Below, piece after piece: positions 1 to 5,602 of a stretch of DNA of 8,643 bases (positions within the stretch are counted from its first letter, which is position 1; the number at the start of each line of letters is the position of its first letter). The stretch spans positions 1 through 8,643 of the forward strand of contig JAAZDR010000118.1 of assembly GCA_012512705.1 (NCBI GenBank). The letters run 5' to 3'. A program made the position numbers and the translations under genes. Below the pieces are notes generated by a model. It ran no database searches. It was given only the letters and a program-made list of their open reading frames with translations, and was not told where the DNA came from. This DNA comes from Bacillota bacterium (GTDB lineage: Bacteria; Bacillota; Dethiobacteria; DTU022; JAAZDR01).

Positions 1-90
1 GATCAGTGGCCACAATATAAATGGCGACAGCGATCACAACAAGCAAACTGAAGGTAAAAAAAATTTTTTTATTTTTTCCTTTATTCTCAT
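1..90 (-). CDS. Start of a membrane-anchored protein (partial, possible frameshift)
   Basis: This is the 5' end of a minus-strand gene that runs out of the window at base 1. An ATG at 90-88 has a good ribosome binding site (GGGGAG, 7 bases upstream) and starts 49 bases after the yeiH stop, so it probably shares that transcript. The ATG frame reads MRIKEKIKKFFLPSVCLL and stops. From the T8 run onward the neighbouring frame instead encodes a clean hydrophobic helix (TFSLLVVIAVAIYIVATD) that is still open at the window edge. One extra T would join the basic N-terminus to this helix and give a typical signal anchor. The helix frame has no ATG, GTG or TTG between its upstream TAG and the hydrophobic part. 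I infer one gene with an indel, slippage or a sequencing error. The product is not recognisable from 30 residues. Confidence 0.45.
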
Positions 91-139
91 CTGTAAACTC
101 CCCGGCAAATACGCTGTTCTAGTACTTTAGATTCCCTTT

Positions 140-1504
140 TTAAAATGGCAGGTTAAGAAATCTTCCACTGAAAAATATATATGCCGCAAGCAGTGTAAGG
201 AGAATGTTAAAAAGTTGCCCGGTAATATAGAGAAGCAGCGGTTTACCTCCTTTAATCAGTTCCGCCAGATTGCCAAAGTTGGATTCAAGACCGATACCAA
301 CAAAAGCGAGTGTAAAGAAAAAGCTGCGGTAGCCGTCAATAATCTCCAAAGAATCATTAACAATATCGGCGGGAAGTAGAAAAGAAAAGACGATCGAGGC
401 GATAACAAAGCCAATAATAAATTTTGGCATCCGTGTCCAGATTTCCACCGGGCTTACTTTTGCTTCCTTGATTGTTTTTTTCTCATAGACTACGCTCCAG
501 AACACAGCAACGGCGAAGGCAACAACCCCGATCAAAATATTTTGGATCATTTTAATAATCGAGGCGACCTCCATCGCTGTCGGACCAAGCATAGCTCCAG
601 CAGCGACAACAGCGCCGGTAGAATCAATTGTTCCTCCAAGCCATGCCCCGCCAACGATCATATCCATTCCAGTTACCTTCACAATTGCCGGAAGGCCGAC
701 CATCATCAAGACGGTAAAGATCAGACTGATCGAGATCGCGAGACTGATCTCTTCTTTTTTCGCTCTGGCTGCTGTTCCGGTAGCAATCGCTGCCGAAACC
801 CCGCATACAGAAGCGGCGGAAGCAATGGTTATCGCTAATCCTTTATGCTCATTCATTTTTAATACTCTCTGGGAAAACCAGTACATGAAGATAATGACAA
901 TCGGTGTTACAATCCAGGCCACTCCCAGCCCCAAGACTCCGAGGGAAAGTATGCGATTAAAAAGAATCGACGCCCCCAAAAGAACGAGGCCTGTTTTAAT
1001 GTAAAGTTCCGTACGCACAGCCCCGCGTACAGCCTGTGGTGTCTTAATCGTATTGCTGATCAAAAGACCTAGGACTAAAGCCCAGACAACATTATTGAAT
1101 CCATAGTGCCTGAGCGGGGCATAATTTCCCAACAGTTCTGCTAGAAAAGCAATTAAAAAAACTAAAGGGAAAGCAACAACAAACTTAAGAGTTTCTTTTC
1201 CGCTGCTAGTAAAATATGTAGATACGGCAAAAAGCGCTGCGCAAAATGCCGCGGTTAAAAGGAGCCCTCCAACCGCCGGAAGAGCGGATAAAACCGATAT
1301 TCCTCCCTCGCCGCCCCATTTTAAAGGGAGAACAGGTCCGCTGAGCCTGCCGATTGCGGCAATAATAATAATGGCAAAACCCAACCAAACAGCCCACCAG
1401 TCTTCTTTTTTAAACAGCTGCCCCCAGTCCGGTTTCCTCTCCTGCACCTTTTTTTGTGCGACCCGGCCTGCCTCAACCATAGAACTTAAATGCGACACCT
1501 TCAT
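140..1504 (-). CDS. YeiH-family (UPF0324) putative sulfate exporter-type membrane protein
   Basis: This is a 454-residue polytopic membrane protein of the YeiH / UPF0324 family (Cons_hypoth698), annotated by homology as putative sulfate exporters; the substrate is not proven. It belongs to the longer variant, with about 100 extra N-terminal residues (charged to residue 37, then helices near 39-51 and 78-97) compared with the roughly 340-residue E. coli-type proteins. Family signatures are GNYAPLRHYGFNNVVWALVLG (about 126-146, shown here only as a landmark), ASVCGVSAAIA (231-241) and GAWLGGTIDSTGAVVAAG (286-303), followed by helices near 320-340, 362-377 and 425-446. The start is uncertain: GGAGG at 1507-1511 is only 2 bases from the ATG at 1504 but 8 bases from an in-frame GTG at 1498, which is the better-spaced start. 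A second small gene follows 49 bases downstream. Confidence 0.9.
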   Translation of the reverse strand: MKVSHLSSMVEAGRVAQKKVQERKPDWGQLFKKEDWWAVWLGFAIIIIAAIGRLSGPVLPLKWGGEGGISVLSALPAVGGLLLTAAFCAALFAVSTYFTSSGKETLKFVVAFPLVFLIAFLAELLGNYAPLRHYGFNNVVWALVLGLLISNTIKTPQAVRGAVRTELYIKTGLVLLGASILFNRILSLGVLGLGVAWIVTPIVIIFMYWFSQRVLKMNEHKGLAITIASAASVCGVSAAIATGTAARAKKEEISLAISISLIFTVLMMVGLPAIVKVTGMDMIVGGAWLGGTIDSTGAVVAAGAMLGPTAMEVASIIKMIQNILIGVVAFAVAVFWSVVYEKKTIKEAKVSPVEIWTRMPKFIIGFVIASIVFSFLLPADIVNDSLEIIDGYRSFFFTLAFVGIGLESNFGNLAELIKGGKPLLLYITGQLFNILLTLLAAYIFFSGRFLNLPF

Positions 1505-1506
1505 TA

Positions 1507-1513
1507 CCTCCTT
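1507..1513 (-). promoter_or_regulatory. Ribosome binding site favouring a GTG start for the YeiH-family gene
   Basis: The minus strand reads AAGGAGG here. The spacing is 2 bases to the ATG at 1504-1502 and 8 bases to the GTG at 1498-1496, in the same frame. Normal spacing favours the GTG, which would shorten the protein by two residues. Confidence 0.5.
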
Positions 1514-1596
1514 AATCTAATTCATTAGCAAATTGAGAAGGTTTTCTATTCACTTTATGCTAATAGTTAATTTTTTGCTCATTTCTTTAACCACTA

Positions 1597-1818
1597 TTTG
1601 TCGATTCTTACACAACAAAAAACGAGGCAAATCGTGCCTCGTCTAAGATTCATTTCTTCCAAACGCATCTTTATCGACATTTTACCGCTTTTCTTACCAA
1701 GAACAGGTCTTGCCGTCTGACTGACATGCAACACTTCTGCCCCTGTATCATCGACTGCAACTGATTCTATTCCGCGGCTACAGCTTTTATTAATCGCTTG
1801 TGCAAAAAGCGGTCTTGC
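1597..1818 (-). pseudogene. Open, protein-like stretch after the CAP gene stop; possible relic of a DRE-TIM metallolyase C-terminus
   Basis: Directly after the TGA of the CAP gene the same frame stays open for 74 codons, to a TAG at 1596-1594. The translation looks like real protein rather than chance: GIESVAVDDTGAEVLHVSQ, then ARPVLGKKSGKMSIKMRLEE. The block VLGKKSGKxSIxxxLEExxL resembles, from memory, a motif in the C-terminal part of isopropylmalate/homocitrate synthase-like proteins. There is no start codon with a ribosome binding site at its head, and the last codons form the terminator stem, so a working gene is unlikely. The CAP domain itself is complete before the TGA, so this is not simply its missing end. 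It could also be a chance open frame. It accounts for most of the gap between the two flanking genes. Confidence 0.35.
1612..1642 (-). terminator. Rho-independent terminator downstream of the CAP lipoprotein gene
   Basis: On the minus strand an 8-base-pair perfect stem (ACGAGGCA / TGCCTCGT, plus-strand arms 1622-1629 and 1635-1642) with a 5-base loop is followed by TTTTTGTTG. This is a typical intrinsic terminator for transcripts coming from the CAP gene. It sits about 110 bases upstream of the YeiH-family gene, which should therefore have its own promoter. I see no convincing promoter hexamers in that gap, only an AT-rich stretch. Confidence 0.75.
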
Positions 1819-2412
1819 TCACTCTATCGCCCGCATCGGCAGTGTAAAGAGCTGAACAAAGATGTAGCGTCCGGGGCTGAATTCTGCGATACCGATCCCT
1901 ACTTCCATGTTGAGATAATACAGCATATTTGTCCTCGAGGCAAAGATATCCATGAGCTCTCTGTGTGCCTCTGCCGCATTTTTAGCAAGCACACGGTTTT
2001 CGATAACCCACTCTTCATCGCCTACAGCCCCCAACTCAAAAGCCATCTGGTAGGGAAGCCCGTAATTGGGAGAAATATTCGAAATGTATTGGAGAGAAGC
2101 CATTTCCTCTGCTTTTAACTGCGCTACTGATGACAGCTCTTCTGATAGCTCCAGCGACCTTAAACCCCTCTCCAAACGAGCAGTATTAAGCAGAGCAAAT
2201 AGCTGCTCTTTTTCCCGGGAAATAAACTCCTCCGAGCTCTCTTTATCTTCGCTGTCCCCTTCCGGAAAAGATGCTTCCTCATGCTCCCTGCCATTCTTTT
2301 CCTGAGCAGAATGCTCAGAGGGGGATCCAATCATATTTCCGCAGCTGGTAAAAAATAAACTGTGTACAGCTATAAACAAAAAAAAGATGAGCAAACAGAC
2401 TTTTCTAGCCAT
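1819..2412 (-). CDS. CAP/SCP-domain (YkwD-like) lipoprotein
   Basis: This is a 197-residue predicted secreted lipoprotein. Residues 1-24 form a type II signal peptide: RK, a hydrophobic core and the lipobox FTSC with Cys24 as the lipidated residue. A Ser/Glu/Lys-rich linker (25-68) leads into a CAP domain (about 69-191), recognised by LLNTARLERGLRSLELSEEL, the helix QLKAEEMA, ISPNYGLP, and the closing strands VGIGIAEF and RYIFVQLF. The domain ends normally just before the stop. The usual histidine of the 'FSHxSPxG' motif is Asn112 here (YISNISPNYG), and 'GENIA' appears only as IENRVLA, so the putative metal site is probably not intact. A binding or structural role outside the cell is more likely than catalysis. 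The ribosome binding site GAGAGG lies 6 bases before the ATG. It is divergent from rrf2. The exact function of bacterial CAP proteins is mostly unknown. Confidence 0.85.
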   Translation of the reverse strand: MARKVCLLIFFLFIAVHSLFFTSCGNMIGSPSEHSAQEKNGREHEEASFPEGDSEDKESSEEFISREKEQLFALLNTARLERGLRSLELSEELSSVAQLKAEEMASLQYISNISPNYGLPYQMAFELGAVGDEEWVIENRVLAKNAAEAHRELMDIFASRTNMLYYLNMEVGIGIAEFSPGRYIFVQLFTLPMRAIE

Positions 2413-2518
2413 AACGTACCTCTCAGCAGTTACTTATCAAAAACTATTCGCTATTTTTTCATTTATCCCTTGTCCGCTAAGTGATAAAATAAATATTACA
2501 AAAAGGTAAAAAATTTGC

Positions 2519-2548
2519 TTGTTTGCAAAGCATGGGTTGTAATATACT
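2519..2548 (+). promoter_or_regulatory. Candidate sigma-A promoter of the rrf2 gene
   Basis: TTGTTT (2519-2524) and TATACT (2543-2548) are separated by 18 bases in the AT-rich gap between the divergent CAP and rrf2 genes. A start near 2555 would give a leader of about 40 bases with the ribosome binding site GAAGGG at 2582-2587. Assigned by hexamer match only. Confidence 0.5.
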
Positions 2549-2558
2549 AACTAGGTTA
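2548..2558. promoter_or_regulatory. Possible operator for the Rrf2 regulator (autoregulation)
   Basis: TAAC-TAG-GTTA is a perfect 4-base inverted repeat around a 3-base centre, overlapping the end of the -10 box and the likely transcription start of rrf2. Rrf2-family proteins bind short inverted repeats and often repress their own promoter, so the position is apt. The palindrome is short and may be chance. Confidence 0.25.
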
Positions 2559-2593
2559 TATATAAATTTTTAGAGTTTTAAGAAGGGATTTTA

Positions 2594-3013
2594 ATGATTA
2601 CTAGAAAGGCTGAATATGCGATTAGAATTCTTTTTGATCTGGCAGCGCTGCAGAAAGAGGGGAAAAACACTACGACGAAAGAGATCGCTAAAAGGCAAAA
2701 AGTACCTTCAAACCTAATTATGCAGCTTATCGCTGTGCTTGGCAAAAAAGGATGGTTAAAGACGACACGTGGGCCTGCCGGCGGTGTTCAGTTAATTAAG
2801 GATCCAGAAAAAATCACTCTTCAAGAAGTGATCGAGCTTTTTGACGGCCCCCTGATAATTACCCGCTGTCTTGAAAATGACTCTTCTTGTGAAAATTCCC
2901 CTGACTGCCCGCTAAGGAAAATTTGGCTTGAAACACAACAAAAGATGCTCGATGTTCTTAAAGGCACGAATATCAAAGAACTGTTAGAAAAAATAGAGAG
3001 CGCAAAGGGCTAG
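2594..3013 (+). CDS. Rrf2/IscR-family transcriptional regulator, probably Fe-S binding
   Basis: This is a 139-residue winged-helix regulator with the full family length. It starts with the typical MITRKAEYAIRILFDLA, has a helix-turn-helix at about 26-52 (TTKEIAKRQKVPSNLIMQLI), and the wing RGPAGGVQL (59-67). Three cysteines, Cys92, Cys99 and Cys105 (spacing CX6CX5C), lie where IscR and NsrR carry their cluster ligands (IscR: CX5CX5C). An iron-sulfur cluster sensing redox state, NO or cluster supply is therefore likely, but the altered spacing leaves the subfamily open (IscR-like, NsrR-like or other). No iscS/iscU genes adjoin it. The convergent neighbour is an hcp relic, a common target of NO-responsive Rrf2 proteins. 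GAAGGG sits 6 bases before the ATG. The stop codon lies inside the terminator hairpin. Confidence 0.93.
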   Translation: MITRKAEYAIRILFDLAALQKEGKNTTTKEIAKRQKVPSNLIMQLIAVLGKKGWLKTTRGPAGGVQLIKDPEKITLQEVIELFDGPLIITRCLENDSSCENSPDCPLRKIWLETQQKMLDVLKGTNIKELLEKIESAKG

Positions 3014-3042
3014 AATATTAGCTCCTTTATGCTCGCTTTTCT
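2998..3042 (+). terminator. Hairpin terminator overlapping the rrf2 stop codon, probably bidirectional
   Basis: The outer arms GAGC (2998-3001) and GCTC (3031-3034), middle arms AAAGG / CCTTT and inner arms GCTA / TAGC form a long stem broken by one small internal loop and one bulged T. TTTT follows at 3037-3040 on the plus strand. The rrf2 TAG (3011-3013) is within the inner arm. On the minus strand the same stem is followed by TCTATTTTTTC, so it can also end transcription arriving from the convergent rnhA/hcp side. Confidence 0.7.
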
Positions 3043-3080
3043 GATCGCTGGGGGATATGAGATTGCAGGTGCCGGCTTCT

Positions 3081-3779
3081 CTACTGGCCGAGCATCTCTT
3101 CAATATCTTCTTTGGAGTCCCCGATAAGACGGATATCATAATTATCAACAAGCACCTTCATAATATCTTCGTTGACCCAAGCCGGTGCCACTGGGCCAAG
3201 GCAGATCCCTTTGATTCCTAGAGAGAGTAGGCTCCAGAGAATAGCTACCGCTTTCTGCTCCATCCAGCTAATGTTTAAGCTTAAGGGCAGTTCTCCGACA
3301 CCTACACCAAAGAGCTCAGCGAGGGCGAGGGCGATATCAACGGCAACGATTGAATCATTACACTGGCCGAGATCGATTAGTCTAAGCACACCGTCAATAT
3401 CTCCCAGTTCGAGATCATTAAACCTATATTTCCCGCAGGCAAGAGTGAGCACAACAGTAACCTGGGGCAGATTCTGCACAAATTAGCGGTAATAGTTTCC
3501 TCTTTTACCGGGTGCATCACAGCCGCCAACAAGGAAAAAGTGTTTTATTTTACCACTGCTTACAAGTTCTTTTATTTTATCTTTCAAAGAGAGAACAACT
3601 GAAGCAGAAAAGCCGGTAGTTAAAAAGCCTTTATCCTCTTCCTCAAGCTCCGGCAGCGATTTTGCCTTTTCGATTAGCGGGGTAAAATCATAGCCGTCGA
3701 CATGTTTTACACCAGGCAGACCGGTCATCTTGAGTTTTTGTTCCCCTTTTATGGCATGGGGTTCATCGACAGATGATAA
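3081..3779 (-). pseudogene. hcp: Hybrid cluster protein (hydroxylamine reductase) 3' fragment, truncated and interrupted by a stop
   Basis: The two pieces 3483-3728 and 3081-3479 are one reading frame split by a single TAA at 3485-3483 ([22 protein letters not shown]). Intact Hcp proteins run straight through here (NYYxE...), so one base change from CAA or GAA would explain it. The frame stays open upstream to the rnhA stop (residues [17 protein letters not shown] before the first ATG), so the piece is about 230 codons, compared with roughly 430-550 for complete Hcp. Retained are the C-terminal hybrid-cluster ligands: Cys in [15 protein letters not shown] and GQCND, and Glu/Lys in EQKAVA. Lost are the N-terminal Fe-S cluster domain and the first His, Glu and Cys ligands. 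It cannot make a normal enzyme. Complete Hcp is a cytoplasmic enzyme of anaerobes linked to NO and hydroxylamine reduction. The convergent Rrf2 gene may be its former regulator. Confidence 0.85.
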
Positions 3780-4223
3780 TCATCCTCCCAGAGTCTTTGG
3801 CACTGCCTCCCGTGCCAAATAGTCGCAGCGCTCATTATCTTTGTCGTTGCTGTGACCCTTTACTTTCAACCACTGGATCCGATGGCGTTTATGCTCTTTA
3901 AGAAGCCCCTCCCAGAGATCCCTATTTTCAACAAGCTCTTTCTTAGCGTTAAGCCAGCCGCTGCTAGCCCAGCGGTTTATCCATCCCTGGCGAAAGGCGT
4001 TAATCAGGTAGGCGCTGTCGCTATATAACTTCACCTTACAGGGTTCTTTTAACGCCCTTAAGGCTTCCAGGGCAGCCTTCAGCTCCATACGCTGGTTAGT
4101 TGTATATTCGTCGCCGCCACTGATCTCTTTTTCGTGGCCGTTATATTTAAGCAGAGCGCCCCAGCCTCCTGGGCCGGGATTCCCTGAACAAGCACCGTCA
4201 GTGTAGATCGTCACCTCTTTCAT
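3780..4223 (-). CDS. rnhA: Ribonuclease HI
   Basis: This 147-residue type 1 ribonuclease H degrades the RNA strand of RNA-DNA hybrids (R-loops, primer remnants) in the cytoplasm. The four catalytic acids are all present: Asp9 (YTDGACSGNPGPGGWG), Glu47 (TTNQRMELKAAL), Asp69 (YSDSAYLI) and Asp134 (NERCDYLAR), together with the active-site-loop His124 in KVKGHSND. The basic handle region is present (WINRWASSGWLNAKKEL), as in the E. coli enzyme, which is of nearly the same length. GGAG lies 7 bases before the ATG. The gene starts 80 bases after thrC and probably has its own promoter there. The hcp relic begins directly after its TGA and is in the same frame. Confidence 0.97.
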   Translation of the reverse strand: MKEVTIYTDGACSGNPGPGGWGALLKYNGHEKEISGGDEYTTNQRMELKAALEALRALKEPCKVKLYSDSAYLINAFRQGWINRWASSGWLNAKKELVENRDLWEGLLKEHKRHRIQWLKVKGHSNDKDNERCDYLAREAVPKTLGG

Positions 4224-4261
4224 CAGCTCACTCCATTCCTTTTACTTATTCTTTTATAGAT

Positions 4262-4296
4262 CCGTAATTATACCTTCCTAGTATTTACGGTTTTTT
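4262..4296 (+). terminator. Plus-strand terminator-like hairpin between thrC and rnhA
   Basis: CCGTAA (4262-4267) pairs with TTACGG (4285-4290), and inner TATAC/GTAT pairing extends the stem after a small bulge. Six T follow on the plus strand (4291-4296). On the minus strand, the direction of the flanking genes, no T-run follows. No plus-strand gene is visible just upstream, so it would end antisense transcription or be incidental. Confidence 0.4.
4267..4272 (-). promoter_or_regulatory. Candidate -10 box of the rnhA promoter
   Basis: The minus strand reads a perfect TATAAT in the 80-base gap between thrC and rnhA, about 44 bases upstream of the rnhA ATG. No good -35 hexamer is visible at 17-18 bases (an A-rich tract instead), so the call rests on the -10 box and position. 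Confidence 0.35.
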
Positions 4297-4303
4297 CGCC
4301 ATT

Positions 4304-5551
4304 TTAAACCCCTTTCCCCCTTATAAGGATCGCACGGAGCCCCGCAAAGTCGCTCTCCAAAATATCAGCCTCAGCGGTATTGATCACAGAAAGATCCTTA
4401 AGGCCGCTTCCAGAAACGATTGCCACCACTTTCTCAGCCTTCTTCAGTATCCCCTCCCGCACCATTTTTTCCAGTGCAGCAAGGGGTGCAGCTCCTGCTG
4501 GCTGAGCAAAGATCCCTTCTTCTTTAGCCAATCTTTTCTGCGCAGCAAGAATCTGGGCATCGGTTACGGTGAGTATAAACCCAGCTTTCCCCTGCAAGAG
4601 CTTGCGCAAGATTCGTCTGCCGCTGGGCGGACAAGGATTAGCGATCGCCTGGGCCACTGTTCTCGGGTTCTGAAAACGCTTAATGTTGAGCTCCCCTTCT
4701 GCAAAAGAGGCAGCTATTGGGCGACACCCTGCGGCCTGCACACCAACCACCTGTGGGAGGGAATCAATCAGGCCCACAGCATGCATCTCTTCTAAACCTT
4801 TTATAACAGCAGCCATGTTGCCCCCAGAGCTGACTGGCAGGATTATATAATCCGGGGCAGCAAAATTCAGCTGTTCACAAATTTCATAGATCGCTGTTTT
4901 CTGCCCTTCCACGCGGAAAAGATCGTCGGAGTTAATGAAATAAACCCCTTCTTGCATACCGAGCTCAAGGGAACGATAGTATAGTTCCCCGTAATCGCCC
5001 TCTACTTTCACGAGGGTGGGGTTATAAGCAATGATTGATGCTAGTTTGTGTTCCTTGATATTCTTAGAAACAAAAACAAAACACTCTAACCCTGCACGGG
5101 CAGCATAAGCAGCCACTGAAGCAGCCATATTACCGGTGGATACAGTACCCACCTTCTTTACCCCTAGTGAAATAGCGCGGTGGATACCGGCAATAGTGCC
5201 GCGATCCTTAAAGGAACCTGTCGGATTAACAGCCTCATTTTTGTAATAAATATCAATGCCTAAATCATTGCTCCCAGCTGCCCGGATAAGCGGGGTATTC
5301 CCCTCACCGAGCGAGAGGGCAGGGTTTAGTCTTTTAAAATTAAAAGGTAGGCAGCAGCTGTACCTTTGCAGTATGAACCTACTTCTCTTCCTGCTTAAAA
5401 ACTCTTTACGAACTGCCCCTGGTTCTGCAAATTTATAGCGCACTTCTAATTCTCCCCGGCATTGCGAACAGCGCTGCTGCCAGGTATCAAGTTTATATTC
5501 CTTCCCGCAACAAGTGCAGGCGATATAAGCAAAACTAGACATAATCATCAC
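4304..5551 (-). CDS. thrC: Threonine synthase
   Basis: This is a PLP-dependent fold-type II enzyme of 415 residues that converts O-phosphohomoserine to threonine in the cytoplasm. An N-terminal zinc-ribbon-like segment (Cys12, Cys15, Cys28, Cys31: CTCC...CSQC) precedes the catalytic part, as in many threonine synthases of the archaeal/Gram-positive type. Landmarks are LGEGNTPL (81-88), the PLP lysine Lys115 in NPTGSFKDRG, STGNMAASVAAYAA, the phosphate-binding loop PVSSGGN and the C-terminal IVSGSGLKD. The start is ambiguous: AGGAAG precedes an in-frame GTG at 5554 by 5 bases and the ATG at 5551 by 8, and a third candidate ATG is at 5542. It follows the UPF0182 gene by 51 bases and is probably co-transcribed. 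No homoserine kinase or dehydrogenase gene is adjacent in the window. Confidence 0.93.
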   Translation of the reverse strand: MMIMSSFAYIACTCCGKEYKLDTWQQRCSQCRGELEVRYKFAEPGAVRKEFLSRKRSRFILQRYSCCLPFNFKRLNPALSLGEGNTPLIRAAGSNDLGIDIYYKNEAVNPTGSFKDRGTIAGIHRAISLGVKKVGTVSTGNMAASVAAYAARAGLECFVFVSKNIKEHKLASIIAYNPTLVKVEGDYGELYYRSLELGMQEGVYFINSDDLFRVEGQKTAIYEICEQLNFAAPDYIILPVSSGGNMAAVIKGLEEMHAVGLIDSLPQVVGVQAAGCRPIAASFAEGELNIKRFQNPRTVAQAIANPCPPSGRRILRKLLQGKAGFILTVTDAQILAAQKRLAKEEGIFAQPAGAAPLAALEKMVREGILKKAEKVVAIVSGSGLKDLSVINTAEADILESDFAGLRAILIRGKGV

Positions 5552-5602
5552 CAGTTCTTCCTGCAGTTCCGCGTTCGCTCTCTGCAGATATTTCCTCTAT
5601 CT

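Noticed and set aside
1562..1598. Imperfect inverted repeat AATAGTTAA ... TTAACCACTATT upstream of the YeiH-family gene
   Set aside because: The arms match only with a gap in a very AT-rich region, so it is not strong enough to call an operator.
1819..1821. TGA of the CAP gene as a selenocysteine or programmed readthrough codon
   Set aside because: The CAP domain is complete before the TGA, no convincing SECIS-like hairpin follows directly, and the downstream frame looks like part of an unrelated protein.
1798..2118. Plus-strand open frame rich in Cys, His and Arg
   Set aside because: It is opposite the CAP lipoprotein gene; its composition is typical of a shadow frame and it has no matching start signals.
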